Below, piece after piece: positions 1-8,871 of a DNA stretch of 64,000 nt. Position 1 is the stretch's first letter. The number at the start of each line of letters is the position of its first letter. Where the stretch lies: positions 434,001 to 498,000 of the forward strand of contig NZ_NEVK01000006.1 of NCBI RefSeq assembly GCF_002261265.1, read 5' to 3'. Made by a program: the position numbers and the translations under genes. Source of the DNA: Bordetella genomosp. 7 (lineage in GTDB: Bacteria; Pseudomonadota; Gammaproteobacteria; Burkholderiales; Burkholderiaceae_B). Below the pieces are notes generated by a model. The model had not been told where the DNA came from, did no database searches, and saw nothing but the letters and a program-made list of their open reading frames with translations.

Positions 1-900
1 GATCTGCGGAAAATCCCGCAAGGCGATCACCATCGCGCGCGCGAGCAGCGGCAGCAGTGTCAGCTTGCCACGCGTATCCGCATACTTGCGGTTGAGCTGC
101 ACGCGCAGATCTTCCAGGTCGGTAACGTCGCATTCCTCGACATAACTGAAATGAGGAATGCGGCGCTTGGATTCCTGCATTTTCTGGGCGATCTTGCGCC
201 GCAGCCCCACCACCGGCACCTGTTGCTCGTCGCGGCGTTCACGGTAGCCGGGCCCGGCCTGCCGGATGACGGCGCCCTGCCCTTGCAGATATGCGTCCAG
301 GTCTTCGTGCAGGATGCGGCCTGCCGGCCCGGTGCCGTGCACAAAGCGCAATTCCACACCCAGGTCCCAGGCGCGCTTGCGCACGGCCGGCGAGGCCAGG
401 GGCCGCTCGCCTTGCTGCCGTGCGGGCGCAGGGGCCGCCGCGCGAGTGCCTGTGCCGGGCATTGCCGCCCCCTGCGCCGAAGGTGCGCCGGCTTCGATGT
501 CTTGGGCAAGCTGGCCCGCAATGCCCCCTGGCTTGGATGCGGTGTCGACGGCCGGCGGGGTTACGGGTTGCGCGGCAGGCGCCCGGGTCGGCGCAGGCAC
601 GTCGTCGCGCGCCGGCGCTGGCGCCGGCGGCGCGTCGTCGGGCCGGGCGTTGCCGGCGCCTTCGATTTCCAGCCGGATCAGCTCGCTGCCCACGGCCATG
701 ACATCGCCGACGCTGCCGCCCAGCGCCACCACTTTGCCCACGACGGGCGATGGAATCTCGACGGTTGCCTTATCGGTCATGACGTCGGCCAGCGGCTGGT
801 CTTCGGCTACCGTATCGCCCACCTGCACGTGCCAGCCCACCAGTTCGACTTCGGCGATCCCTTCGCCGATGTCGGGCATCTTGATGATATGGATTCCCAT
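1..900 (-). CDS. bkdB: Branched-chain 2-oxoacid dehydrogenase E2 (lipoamide acyltransferase), N-terminal part
   Basis: E2 core of the branched-chain 2-oxoacid dehydrogenase complex; it moves the acyl group from E1 to CoA through a lipoyl arm. The frame begins with ATG at 898-900 and is still open at base 1, so only the first 300 residues are seen. A lipoyl domain occupies residues 1-80 with the lipoylated lysine at about residue 44 (MTDKATVEIP). An Ala/Pro-rich linker follows (85-165), then an E1/E3-binding domain (about 167-204), then the start of the catalytic domain (RIPHFSY onward). It starts one base after the E1 beta stop, so it is the third gene of the operon. A pyruvate-type E2 is less likely because the E1 is the split alpha/beta form. 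Confidence 0.87.
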   Translation of the reverse strand, partial: MGIHIIKMPDIGEGIAEVELVGWHVQVGDTVAEDQPLADVMTDKATVEIPSPVVGKVVALGGSVGDVMAVGSELIRLEIEGAGNARPDDAPPAPAPARDDVPAPTRAPAAQPVTPPAVDTASKPGGIAGQLAQDIEAGAPSAQGAAMPGTGTRAAAPAPARQQGERPLASPAVRKRAWDLGVELRFVHGTGPAGRILHEDLDAYLQGQGAVIRQAGPGYRERRDEQQVPVVGLRRKIAQKMQESKRRIPHFSYVEECDVTDLEDLRVQLNRKYADTRGKLTLLPLLARAMVIALRDFPQI

Positions 901-901
901 G

Positions 902-1945
902 TCATGCCTCCATCACGCGTTGGAACGCCGCGCCCACACGGGCCGGCCCCGGGAAGTAAGCCCATTCTTGCGCGTGCGGATAGGGGGTATCCCATCCCGT
1001 CACACGCTCGATGGGCGCCTCCAGGTGATGGAAGCAGTGTTCTTGCACCAGCGCGATCAGTTCGGCCCCGAAGCCGCATGTGCGGGTGGCCTCGTGCACC
1101 ACCACGCAACGTCCGGTCTTGCGCACCGAATTCACGATGGTGTCCAGGTCCAGCGGCCACAGGCTGCGCAGGTCGATGATCTCGGCATCCAGCCCGGTTT
1201 CCTCGGCCGCCGCCATGGACACATATACCGTCGTGCCGTAGGTCAGCACGGTCAAGGCCTGCCCCGGGCGCACAATGCTGGCCGATTCCAGCGGTACGGT
1301 GTAATACCCGGTGGGAACCTGGCTGGCGGGATGCTTGCTCCAGGGCGTCACCGGCCTGTCGTGGTGCCCGTCGAAGGGGCCGTTGTAAAGACGCTTGGGC
1401 TCAAGGAAGATGACCGGGTCGTCGTTTTCGATCGCGGCAATCAGCAACCCCTTGGCATCGTACGGATTAGACGGCAGCACCGTGCGCAGCCCGCACACTT
1501 GCGTGAACATGGCTTCGGGGCTCTGACTGTGCGTCTGCCCGCCATAGATGCCGCCGCCGCAAGGCATGCGGATGGTAAGCGGCGCAATGAACTCGCCGGC
1601 CGACCGATAGCGCAGCCGCGCCGCCTCGGACACGATCTGGTCCGAGGCCGGATAGAAGTAATCTGCGAACTGGATCTCGCACACGGGCCGCAGCCCGTAG
1701 GCGCCCATGCCCACCGCCACACCCACGATGCCGCCTTCCGAAATGGGCGTGTCGAATACCCGCGACTGGCCGTACTTGGCCTGCAGACCCTCGGTGCAGC
1801 GGAAAACGCCGCCGAAGTAGCCCACGTCCTGGCCGAACACGACGACGTTGCTGTCGCGCTCCAGCATGACGTCCATGGCCGAGCGCAACGCCTGGATCAT
1901 GGTCATCGACACCGAGTCCTGACCATTGTGTTGATTGTCAGCCAT
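902..1945 (-). CDS. bkdA2: Branched-chain 2-oxoacid dehydrogenase E1 subunit beta
   Basis: Beta subunit of the thiamine-diphosphate-dependent E1, which decarboxylates branched-chain 2-oxo acids from Val, Leu and Ile. It has 347 residues, the usual length. The N-terminal transketolase pyrimidine-binding region carries FGQDVGYFGGVFRCTEGL and ISEGGIVGVAVGMG; the C-terminal transketolase domain carries LTYGTTVYVSMAAAEETG and VVHEATRTCGFGAE. It starts two bases after the E1 alpha stop and ends one base before the E2 start, so the three genes are translationally tight. The heterotetrameric E1 could in principle act on acetoin, but the family match favours branched-chain substrates. Confidence 0.9.
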   Translation of the reverse strand: MADNQHNGQDSVSMTMIQALRSAMDVMLERDSNVVVFGQDVGYFGGVFRCTEGLQAKYGQSRVFDTPISEGGIVGVAVGMGAYGLRPVCEIQFADYFYPASDQIVSEAARLRYRSAGEFIAPLTIRMPCGGGIYGGQTHSQSPEAMFTQVCGLRTVLPSNPYDAKGLLIAAIENDDPVIFLEPKRLYNGPFDGHHDRPVTPWSKHPASQVPTGYYTVPLESASIVRPGQALTVLTYGTTVYVSMAAAEETGLDAEIIDLRSLWPLDLDTIVNSVRKTGRCVVVHEATRTCGFGAELIALVQEHCFHHLEAPIERVTGWDTPYPHAQEWAYFPGPARVGAAFQRVMEA

Positions 1946-1947
1946 GA

Positions 1948-3261
<1,314 letters not shown>

Positions 3262-3477
3262 CTACCGGGGCGCGCGCGGGGTAGTGCGTCGCGTCCGGTT
3301 GCAAAAAGATTAGCACAAGGCTTCGCCGTCGCGGTGGTGCGGCAATGCATGAGCGCCGCCGCGGTTGCGCATCGTGAAAAACAGGGGATCTCCCCTGGCC
3401 ACGCAGGCCGGAAAGGTGCGCGCGCCCGCCCACCCGCCATACGCCGGGGGCCCGCCATAACCGCTAGAATCGACGTC

Positions 3478-3861
3478 ATGGCAGACAAGATGCGACTGGA
3501 TAAGTGGCTTTGGGCGGCGCGCTTCTATAAGACGCGTAGCCTGGCCGTTCAGGAAATCAACAAAGGCCGCGTGCTGGTCAATGATCAGCCCGCCAAGCCG
3601 GCTCGCGACATCGCCGTCAACGACCTGATAACCGTACGCAAAGAAGACCCGCCCATGCACGTGCAGGTGCGGGCGCTGTCTTCGGTGCGCGGGCCTGCGC
3701 CCGCCGCACGGCTGCTTTATGAAGAAACCCCCGAAAGCATTTTTTCCCGCGAGCGCGCCGCAGAAATGCGCCGCCTGGCGCCCGAGCCGTCGCAGGACAT
3801 CAAGGATGGCCGGCCGACCAAGCGCGACCGCAGGCTGATCAGCCTGCTGCGCGGCAAGTAA
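3478..3861 (+). CDS. hslR: Heat-shock protein 15, S4-domain ribosome rescue factor
   Basis: Small RNA-binding protein of 127 residues that, in E. coli, binds 50S subunits carrying stranded peptidyl-tRNA. An S4 domain fills residues 5-65 (RLDKWLWAARFYKTRSLA and KGRVLVN), followed by a basic tail ending KRDRRLISLLRGK. The frame is open further upstream, but the S4 fold begins right after the ATG at 3478, so that start is chosen. A TAGAAT at 3465-3470 sits so close that transcription would begin at or next to the A of the start codon, giving a leaderless message; no good -35 is visible. It ends 7 bases from the MgtC-like gene on the other strand. Confidence 0.88.
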   Translation: MADKMRLDKWLWAARFYKTRSLAVQEINKGRVLVNDQPAKPARDIAVNDLITVRKEDPPMHVQVRALSSVRGPAPAARLLYEETPESIFSRERAAEMRRLAPEPSQDIKDGRPTKRDRRLISLLRGK

Positions 3862-3868
3862 GGCAGCC

Positions 3869-4366
3869 CTAGCCCTCGGCTTTGCCGCGGGCCTCGATGC
3901 GGCGTTCTACCCGCCGCAGCACCGCCAGCACAAACAGCGCAATCAGCGTGCTGACCACCGCCGTGGCCTCGCGTCCCATGCCGGCCGACACACCGATCGC
4001 AGCCGTCATCCAGATACTGGCGGACGTTGTCAGGCCATGGATCTCGCCTTCGCCGCTGAGCTTGATGATGGCGCCCGCTCCCAGAAAGCCGATGCCCGCG
4101 ATCACACCCTGCAGCACCCGGCTGAGATCGCCGACTTCCATGCCGCCCTGCAGCGGCACCAGCACGAACAGCGCGGCTCCCAGGGCCACCAGAATATGGG
4201 TGCGCAGGCCGGCGGCCTTGCCGCTGCGTTCGCGCTCGTAGCCCAGCAGGCCGCCCAGCACGAAGGCCATGCCCAGCCGCAGCACGATGCGCGTGAGCTC
4301 GCCCACATCGGGAATATCGCTGAATTCACTATAGATAGTGGCCCAGATCTCTTGCCAGACGGTCAT
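3869..4366 (-). CDS. MgtC/SapB-family inner-membrane protein
   Basis: Membrane protein of 165 residues in the MgtC/SapB family. It has about four hydrophobic helices and the family motif [23 protein letters not shown] (residues about 40-62). A second conserved stretch, [16 protein letters not shown], lies near the middle, with [15 protein letters not shown] after it. It lacks the C-terminal ACT-like domain of Salmonella MgtC, so it is the short SapB-like form. Members have been linked to magnesium limitation and to control of F-type ATPase in intracellular pathogens; the role here is unknown. It is monocistronic, convergent with hslR and divergent from tRNA-Pro. Confidence 0.85.
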   Translation of the reverse strand: MTVWQEIWATIYSEFSDIPDVGELTRIVLRLGMAFVLGGLLGYERERSGKAAGLRTHILVALGAALFVLVPLQGGMEVGDLSRVLQGVIAGIGFLGAGAIIKLSGEGEIHGLTTSASIWMTAAIGVSAGMGREATAVVSTLIALFVLAVLRRVERRIEARGKAEG

Positions 4367-4512
4367 GGATGGGGTCTCCCTAGGCGCGATTGGCTTGCCA
4401 TGCCCGCCCGAGCGCGAGCATGCACGCCATCATATCGGTTTGCCGTCGGGCGCTTGTATCAGAATTTGGCGCCCCCACCGGCCAGCCTTCCGGACGGCGC
4501 CCCGCGCCTGGG

Positions 4513-4518
4513 GTACAA
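4513..4518 (+). promoter_or_regulatory. Probable -10 hexamer of the tRNA-Pro gene
   Basis: TACAAT lies 35 bases before the tRNA 5' end. No clear -35 was found at the expected distance (TTCCGG, 19 bases upstream, is a weak candidate), so this is tentative. Confidence 0.35.
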
Positions 4519-4553
4519 TGCCTCCCCGCTGCTGGTCACAGCCAGCGGCACGT

Positions 4554-4630
4554 CGGGGCGTAGCGCAGCCTGGTAGCGCATCTGCTTTGGGAGCAGAGGG
4601 TCGCGAGTTCGAATCCCGCCGCCCCGACCA
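4554..4630 (+). tRNA. proM: tRNA-Pro (anticodon UGG)
   Basis: A 77-base cloverleaf can be folded by hand. The acceptor arms CGGGGCG (4554-4560) and CGCCCCG (before the terminal ACCA) pair perfectly. The anticodon stem TCTGC/GCAGA closes the loop TTTGGGA with anticodon TGG, and the T-loop is GTTCGAATC. CCA is encoded at 4628-4630. Low-GC accessory DNA (toxin pair, transposase remains) begins immediately downstream, as often seen where islands integrate at tRNA 3' ends, although no second copy of the 3' end is present nearby. The symbol follows the E. coli tRNA-Pro(UGG) naming. Confidence 0.95.
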
Positions 4631-4775
4631 ATAGAATCAGCGGTTTCGCGATAGCGGCCACTAACAATAAATACCCGCGGGAACAAGAGGTATCGTGGCC
4701 TTCCCCCTATAAGGGCAGCTAAATCTACTATGACGTTGCTAGCGAAAATGCCGCAACAACGCGCGGCCGTCGTTG

Positions 4776-4794
4776 TATAGTTATGGGTACCCGT
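4776..4794 (+). promoter_or_regulatory. Possible promoter and operator of the toxin-antitoxin pair
   Basis: TATAGT at 4776-4781 could be a -10. It is followed by a 12-base palindrome with one mismatch (ATGGGTACCCGT, 4783-4794) located between this hexamer and the antitoxin start. Antitoxins commonly repress their own promoter from such sites. The -35 is poor (GCAACA at 4753-4758). Nothing else is recognised in 4631-4775. Confidence 0.3.
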
Positions 4795-4814
4795 ACGAAC
4801 GGGCGGAGATTCAC

Positions 4815-4985
4815 ATGGCTCAAATGAAAGTGTCTCAAGGTGGGAAGCTGTACGGCTACAAACTGACCGAACGCGCAAAGATCAAGCCGGTGCCTGCGAC
4901 GACAAATAAGCAACGTGTGGTTACCGATGCCAAGGCGGTGATTAAGACTCACCGTGATGTACTTGTAGCTCTCAGGGATCGCTAA
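4815..4985 (+). CDS. Putative antitoxin paired with Doc-like toxin
   Basis: A 56-residue basic protein that is not confidently recognised. It begins MAQMKVSQGGKLYGYKL and ends in a predicted helix, AKAVIKTHRDVLVALRDR. The ATG at 4815 has a GGCGGAG ribosome site 8-9 bases upstream. Its stop codon is followed directly by the TTG start of the Doc-type toxin, so the two are translationally coupled, the standard order for an antitoxin before its toxin. It lacks obvious similarity to Phd's N-terminal fold as far as can be judged by eye. The C-terminal helix is the part expected to cover the Fic active site. The function is inferred from context only. Confidence 0.6.
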   Translation: MAQMKVSQGGKLYGYKLTERAKIKPVPATTNKQRVVTDAKAVIKTHRDVLVALRDR

Positions 4986-5393
4986 TTGCTTGACCCCCAG
5001 TTCGTCATCGCTGTACATGACGAAATCATCGCCGAACTGGGAGGCTTGCCCGGTCTGGCTGGCGGTGGTGCCGGCGCAGTAGAAGCTGCGTTGTTTCGCG
5101 TCGAGATGCACGCGCAATACGCTGAGTTAAATGACGTGTTTGGTATTGCCGGCCTATATGCCGAGGCAATCGCCCGAGGCCACGTCTTTAATGATGCGAA
5201 CAAGAGAACCGCTCTTACCTGCGCGCTCACCTATCTATATGGGCAGGGCATTGAGGTACCGCGATCGCCAGAATTAGAAGAAGTAATGGTGCATCTTGCC
5301 GCAGGCAATCTGTCAGGCGAAGATGTAGCAGATTTTCTGTACGCAGTGTGGATCGACCACGGACAGCCAGCCGTAGGTAATGCCGCCAATTAA
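4986..5393 (+). CDS. doc: Doc/Fic-family (death-on-curing) toxin
   Basis: A 135-residue Fic-fold protein of the Doc subfamily. The phage P1 relative is a kinase that phosphorylates elongation factor Tu and stops translation. The diagnostic active-site loop is intact at about residues 66-77 (HVFNDANKRTAL), with the catalytic His, the Asp/Asn phosphate contacts and the Asn-Lys-Arg. The first helix GLPGLAGGGAGAVEAALFR also matches the family. The start is TTG at 4986, the codon right after the antitoxin stop, which should keep toxin synthesis low and coupled. GC content is lower than in flanking genes and the pair sits beside a tRNA and a broken transposase, suggesting acquisition by transfer. 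Confidence 0.87.
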   Translation: MLDPQFVIAVHDEIIAELGGLPGLAGGGAGAVEAALFRVEMHAQYAELNDVFGIAGLYAEAIARGHVFNDANKRTALTCALTYLYGQGIEVPRSPELEEVMVHLAAGNLSGEDVADFLYAVWIDHGQPAVGNAAN

Positions 5394-5471
5394 ATAAACT
5401 GGCTGATTCGCCCCATTTTTCCCGCTCGGAAAGGTGCGGTGTCACAATATAAGCACCGCCACCAAACCCTC

Positions 5472-5735
5472 GTTATTCAACGTCACAGACGTATCGCTGA
5501 TGGCTCGCAGCAGATCATTGGTTAGCGGGGCAAGCCCTTAGCCATTCGGTGCGATAACGGACCCAAGTACCTGGGCGCGGCAATTATCGAGTGGGCCGAA
5601 GCTGGGAGCGTAAAGCTCCAATATATGCACCGGGCGAGCGGCAACAGAATGCCTACGTCGAACGGTTCAACAGGATCGTGCGTTACAAATGGCCGTCCCA
5701 ATCTTACTGGGACAATCTGGATCACTTACAGCCCC
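5472..5735 (+). pseudogene. IS3-family transposase (OrfB) remnant, C-terminal catalytic part
   Basis: Decayed piece of a DDE transposase of the IS3 group. In one frame the DNA reads QQIIG-stop-RGKPLAIRCDNGPKYLG, containing the second catalytic Asp (codon at 5553). The TAG at 5523-5525 replaces the usual tryptophan. After a frameshift near 5630 the next frame reads PGERQQNAYVERFNRIVRY, containing the catalytic Glu (codon at 5660). The N-terminal part of OrfB, OrfA and both terminal inverted repeats are missing, so the element is dead. It separates the toxin pair from the two-component system and is the only mobile-element trace in the window. Confidence 0.82.
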
Positions 5736-5781
5736 TCGCGTAGCGATCCTACTTCTGGAATCGCTAAGAGTGGGCATTACC

Positions 5782-5817
5782 GTCAGCCGCAACATGCGGC
5801 TGACCCTTTTCTTTTTT
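5782..5817 (+). terminator. Strong intrinsic terminator after the transposase remnant
   Basis: A perfect 10-base-pair stem, GTCAGCCGCA (5782-5791) with TGCGGCTGAC (5795-5804), closes a 3-base loop and is followed by CCTTTTCTTTTTT. It would end plus-strand transcripts from the toxin pair or the old insertion sequence before the two-component genes. The 150 bases from here to 5966 contain no gene that could be supported; they must hold the promoter of the response regulator. Confidence 0.85.
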
Positions 5818-5966
5818 GCGGTCACCGTCGCCAGGCGCGACCCGGCCCCGTCCTGCGGAATTTATGCGCACTCGTGCCAAGGCACCGCACATAGTGATTA
5901 AGAGAAGCATTCAAAGCGTGCAATCGTAGCGGGCGCTTGAAGCATCCGGCTACTGGGACACGGAAA

Positions 5967-6830
5967 ATGATCTGCTCTGCAAACGCTCGTTATCACATAC
6001 TTATCGTGGACGATAATCCGGACGAATTAAAGCTCCTGGTTGAATTGCTGCGGGGGGAGAACTTCCGCATCACGTTGGCGTTCGACGGCAACCAGGGGTA
6101 CAAGCGTGCGGTGGCAGTGGCGCCCGACCTGATCATCATGGATCTGCGCATGCCGCACACCGACGGATTCACCGCGTGCAGGCTGCTGCAGCACAACCCG
6201 GCCACCGCGCAGATTCCCATATTCTTTCTGTCGGCCGCGCGCAGCATGGACGAACGCCTGAGCGGCTTGCGCAACGGGGGCGTGGACTTCGTGTTGAAGC
6301 CCTTCGATCCCTCGGAAGTGCTGGCACGCATCCATATCCACCTCAAGCGCGCCCGCCCCCGCGCGATGCCGCCAGCCGCTGCGGCTGCGTCGGCGGCAGA
6401 CGGGCCGGCCGCTCCGGCGGCACGCCCCAGACTCAGCGCCGAGCAGGTCATCGTCCATGCGGCGACCAGCTATCTGGCGCATTGCCTGGCGGCGCCCCCG
6501 CACCTGCCCGATCTTGCGCGAAAGGTCGGCACCTACGAAAAGCGGTTGTCCCAGGCCTTCAGGAAAGTGCTAGGCAAGACCGTCTACGAGTATCTGCGCG
6601 ACGAGCGCCTGAGGATGGCGCAGGTGCTGCTGGATGACACCACCCTGAGCATCACCGACATCGCCGCCGAAACCGGGTTTTCGAGTCCGGCCAACTTCGC
6701 CACGGCCTTTCGCAAGAAAACCGGCGCTACCCCTACGGAGTACCGGCGCAGGCTTGCGCAGCGTATCGACAGCGCCGACCCGATGCCGCCCGGCCCGCTG
6801 CACACCCGCTCCCGGACCGAAACGTCATGA
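5967..6830 (+). CDS. Response regulator with receiver domain and AraC-type DNA-binding output
   Basis: Transcriptional regulator of 287 residues. The receiver domain (about 9-125) has the acidic pair in ILIVDDN, the phospho-acceptor Asp59 in IIMDLRMP, and Lys111 in VLKPFD. An Ala/Pro linker (about 131-155) leads to an AraC/XylS double helix-turn-helix (about 165-270), with the second motif in TDIAAETGFSSPANFATAF and the family ending FRKKTGATPTEYRRR. ATG 5967 is preferred over an upstream TTG because the receiver fold begins soon after it. The stop overlaps the histidine kinase start as ATGA, so the two form a translationally coupled pair. Targets are unknown; the bps operon nearby is an obvious candidate. 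Confidence 0.88.
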   Translation: MICSANARYHILIVDDNPDELKLLVELLRGENFRITLAFDGNQGYKRAVAVAPDLIIMDLRMPHTDGFTACRLLQHNPATAQIPIFFLSAARSMDERLSGLRNGGVDFVLKPFDPSEVLARIHIHLKRARPRAMPPAAAAASAADGPAAPAARPRLSAEQVIVHAATSYLAHCLAAPPHLPDLARKVGTYEKRLSQAFRKVLGKTVYEYLRDERLRMAQVLLDDTTLSITDIAAETGFSSPANFATAFRKKTGATPTEYRRRLAQRIDSADPMPPGPLHTRSRTETS

Positions 6831-8695
6831 GCCGGGGCTACCCGGCCGGCCCGGCAAACACAGCGCAGATTGCGCTGGACAGCACCACACCGGCCTCGGC
6901 CCAGGCAGCGGGCTCGGTGGAAACGCTGCACGCACTGGTGATGGCGCACGGCATATTGACGGGCGCGTTCCTGACGCTGGCGTGCCTGGCCGGCGTGCGC
7001 GCGGTCCTGTACCGGGCTCGCACATATGCCTGGCTGACATTGGCCGCCGGGGCGGCGCTGTTCCTGCAGTTCACTTTGGCGCACCCCGCCGTTGCAGGCC
7101 GGCTGCCAGTGCGCTGGCTGCTGGCGCCAGCCGCCGAGACGCTGGCTGGCGTCGCCCTGGCGACAGCCGCCACCGGACTGATATGCAGCGTGGCCGCGCG
7201 CAACCCGGCGCTGCACGCCAATGCGCGCGTCGCCGCGGTGGTGGCCATGGGCATCATCGCGTTGAACGCCTGCGCGTTATGGTTGCCCCACACCGCCACC
7301 CAGCTGGCCTTGCTGCTTGCGGCGGGCGCGTGCGCCAGCCTCGCCCTGTTCAGCCTGAGACTACGCGACGTGACGCCGCTGGCCACGCCTCTGGGCTTTA
7401 CGGCACTGGCGGCATGCGCGCAACTGCTGCTGCGCCTGGATGGCGTCGCCATGCTCCTGCCGCAACCGGCCGCTGCGCAATGGCCGCATTCCAAAGTGGA
7501 ACCCGAATACCTGGCCAGCGCCCTGGCCAACCTGGGCGCGCTGGGCTTATGGCTGCGGTACCTGGGCGGCGAGCGACCGTCCCTGCCTTCCCCGGATCCC
7601 GAGCCAGCCGCAACGCATGCGACGCCGCCCTACGACCCGGCGGCCGAAACCGGGGCCGAAACGGCGCCTGCCCGCGATCCGGAGCAAGAACGCCTCAAGG
7701 ACCAGGCCAGCCGCACGATCGAAAGCCTGGGTTATCTCGCCCACGACCTGCGGGCTCCGCTGGCCACCATCATGGGGTATGTACGCCTGATGCGCGGCAA
7801 CAAGGCCCCGGCCCGGCCAGACTATCTGGATGCCATCGAACGCTCTGTCGATTACCAGCTTTCATTGATCGATGACGTACTCGATTACACCAAGGCAGAA
7901 CTCGCGCCCTTGTATTTGCAACCCCGGGACACCGACCTGCCGGCCCTGCTGGACGCCATAGCTTCCTATGCCCGCGCGCTGGTTCATTCCGGGCGCCACC
8001 AGTTCGCGCTCGAGGCCCCGGAACTGCTGCCGGCGCGCGTCGAGGTTGACGGCAAGCGGCTGCAACAGGTGCTGTTGAATCTGCTTTCCAATGCCGTGAA
8101 ATACTCGTCCCAAGGCACTGTGCGCCTGCTCGTGCAGGCGGAAAAAATTCCCGACATGCCGCGTTGGCGCATGCGGTTCGGCGTCAGGGACGAAGGCATC
8201 GGCATCGAGCCCGCCGACCAGGACAGGATATTCGACGCATTCACGCAGCTTGAGCAGACCCAAGGCGGCGCGGGACTGGGGCTGCTCATATCCGAGCGGA
8301 TCGTGGAAAGCATGGGCGGCACGCTGGCGGTGGACAGCGCGCCGGGAAAAGGCAGCGAATTCAGCTTCGCAATCGAACTGCGAGAAACAGACGGCACGCT
8401 CGTGGCGTCCATTGCCGGCACGGGCCCACTCGACGATAGCGACGCATCGCTTGCGCGCATCAGCCTCCCCCCGGTGGCGGCGCGGCTGGAACTCGCGATG
8501 CTGGTGCGCGACGGGCGGCTTACCGACATTGAAGAATGGCTGTCGCAAGCCGAGCGGGCACAGCCCGACTATAGCCACTACTACGGCGAAATCCGGGCGG
8601 CCCTGCAAGCGCTGGACCTGGCGCGCCTGGAAAGGCTGGCCCTGGGGGAACCCAGGGACGAGCCGCCTGCGCAGCCACAAGACGGCAACGCCTGA
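6827..8695 (+). CDS. Membrane sensor histidine kinase with 7-TM input region
   Basis: Partner of the preceding regulator, 622 residues. About seven hydrophobic segments lie between residues 35 and 246, giving a membrane-embedded sensor with little periplasmic domain. A Pro/Ala linker (250-290) leads to the dimerisation domain with the phosphorylated His306 in YLAHDLRAPL, then a HATPase with N-box LLNLLSNAVKYS, G1 DEGIGIEP and G2 GGAGLGLLIS. About 120 residues after the ATPase contain no recognised domain (no receiver or Hpt). The start codon overlaps the regulator stop. The 176 bases between its stop and the diguanylate cyclase start hold no gene; an imperfect direct repeat (GAAAAAGTGCGCGC / GGAAAAAGTCCGCGC) is the only feature seen there. 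Confidence 0.87.
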   Translation: MSRGYPAGPANTAQIALDSTTPASAQAAGSVETLHALVMAHGILTGAFLTLACLAGVRAVLYRARTYAWLTLAAGAALFLQFTLAHPAVAGRLPVRWLLAPAAETLAGVALATAATGLICSVAARNPALHANARVAAVVAMGIIALNACALWLPHTATQLALLLAAGACASLALFSLRLRDVTPLATPLGFTALAACAQLLLRLDGVAMLLPQPAAAQWPHSKVEPEYLASALANLGALGLWLRYLGGERPSLPSPDPEPAATHATPPYDPAAETGAETAPARDPEQERLKDQASRTIESLGYLAHDLRAPLATIMGYVRLMRGNKAPARPDYLDAIERSVDYQLSLIDDVLDYTKAELAPLYLQPRDTDLPALLDAIASYARALVHSGRHQFALEAPELLPARVEVDGKRLQQVLLNLLSNAVKYSSQGTVRLLVQAEKIPDMPRWRMRFGVRDEGIGIEPADQDRIFDAFTQLEQTQGGAGLGLLISERIVESMGGTLAVDSAPGKGSEFSFAIELRETDGTLVASIAGTGPLDDSDASLARISLPPVAARLELAMLVRDGRLTDIEEWLSQAERAQPDYSHYYGEIRAALQALDLARLERLALGEPRDEPPAQPQDGNA

Positions 8696-8871
8696 AAAAG
8701 TGCGCGCAAGCAAAGGAATTTCTCTTCCGGAAAAAGTCCGCGCCTAGGCGTGGACCCACACTACCTACTCGCCGAACCCGGCCGGCAGCACGCGGCCCGG
8801 CGCGCCTGCCCACGCTGCGGGACAGCATCCGACGCGGCGCCCTCAATCGCTCTACACGCTGCAGGGACACC

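Noticed and set aside
8696-8871. Regulatory RNA between the kinase and diguanylate cyclase genes
   Set aside because: Only an imperfect short direct repeat is present, and no stable fold or c-di-GMP riboswitch core was found.
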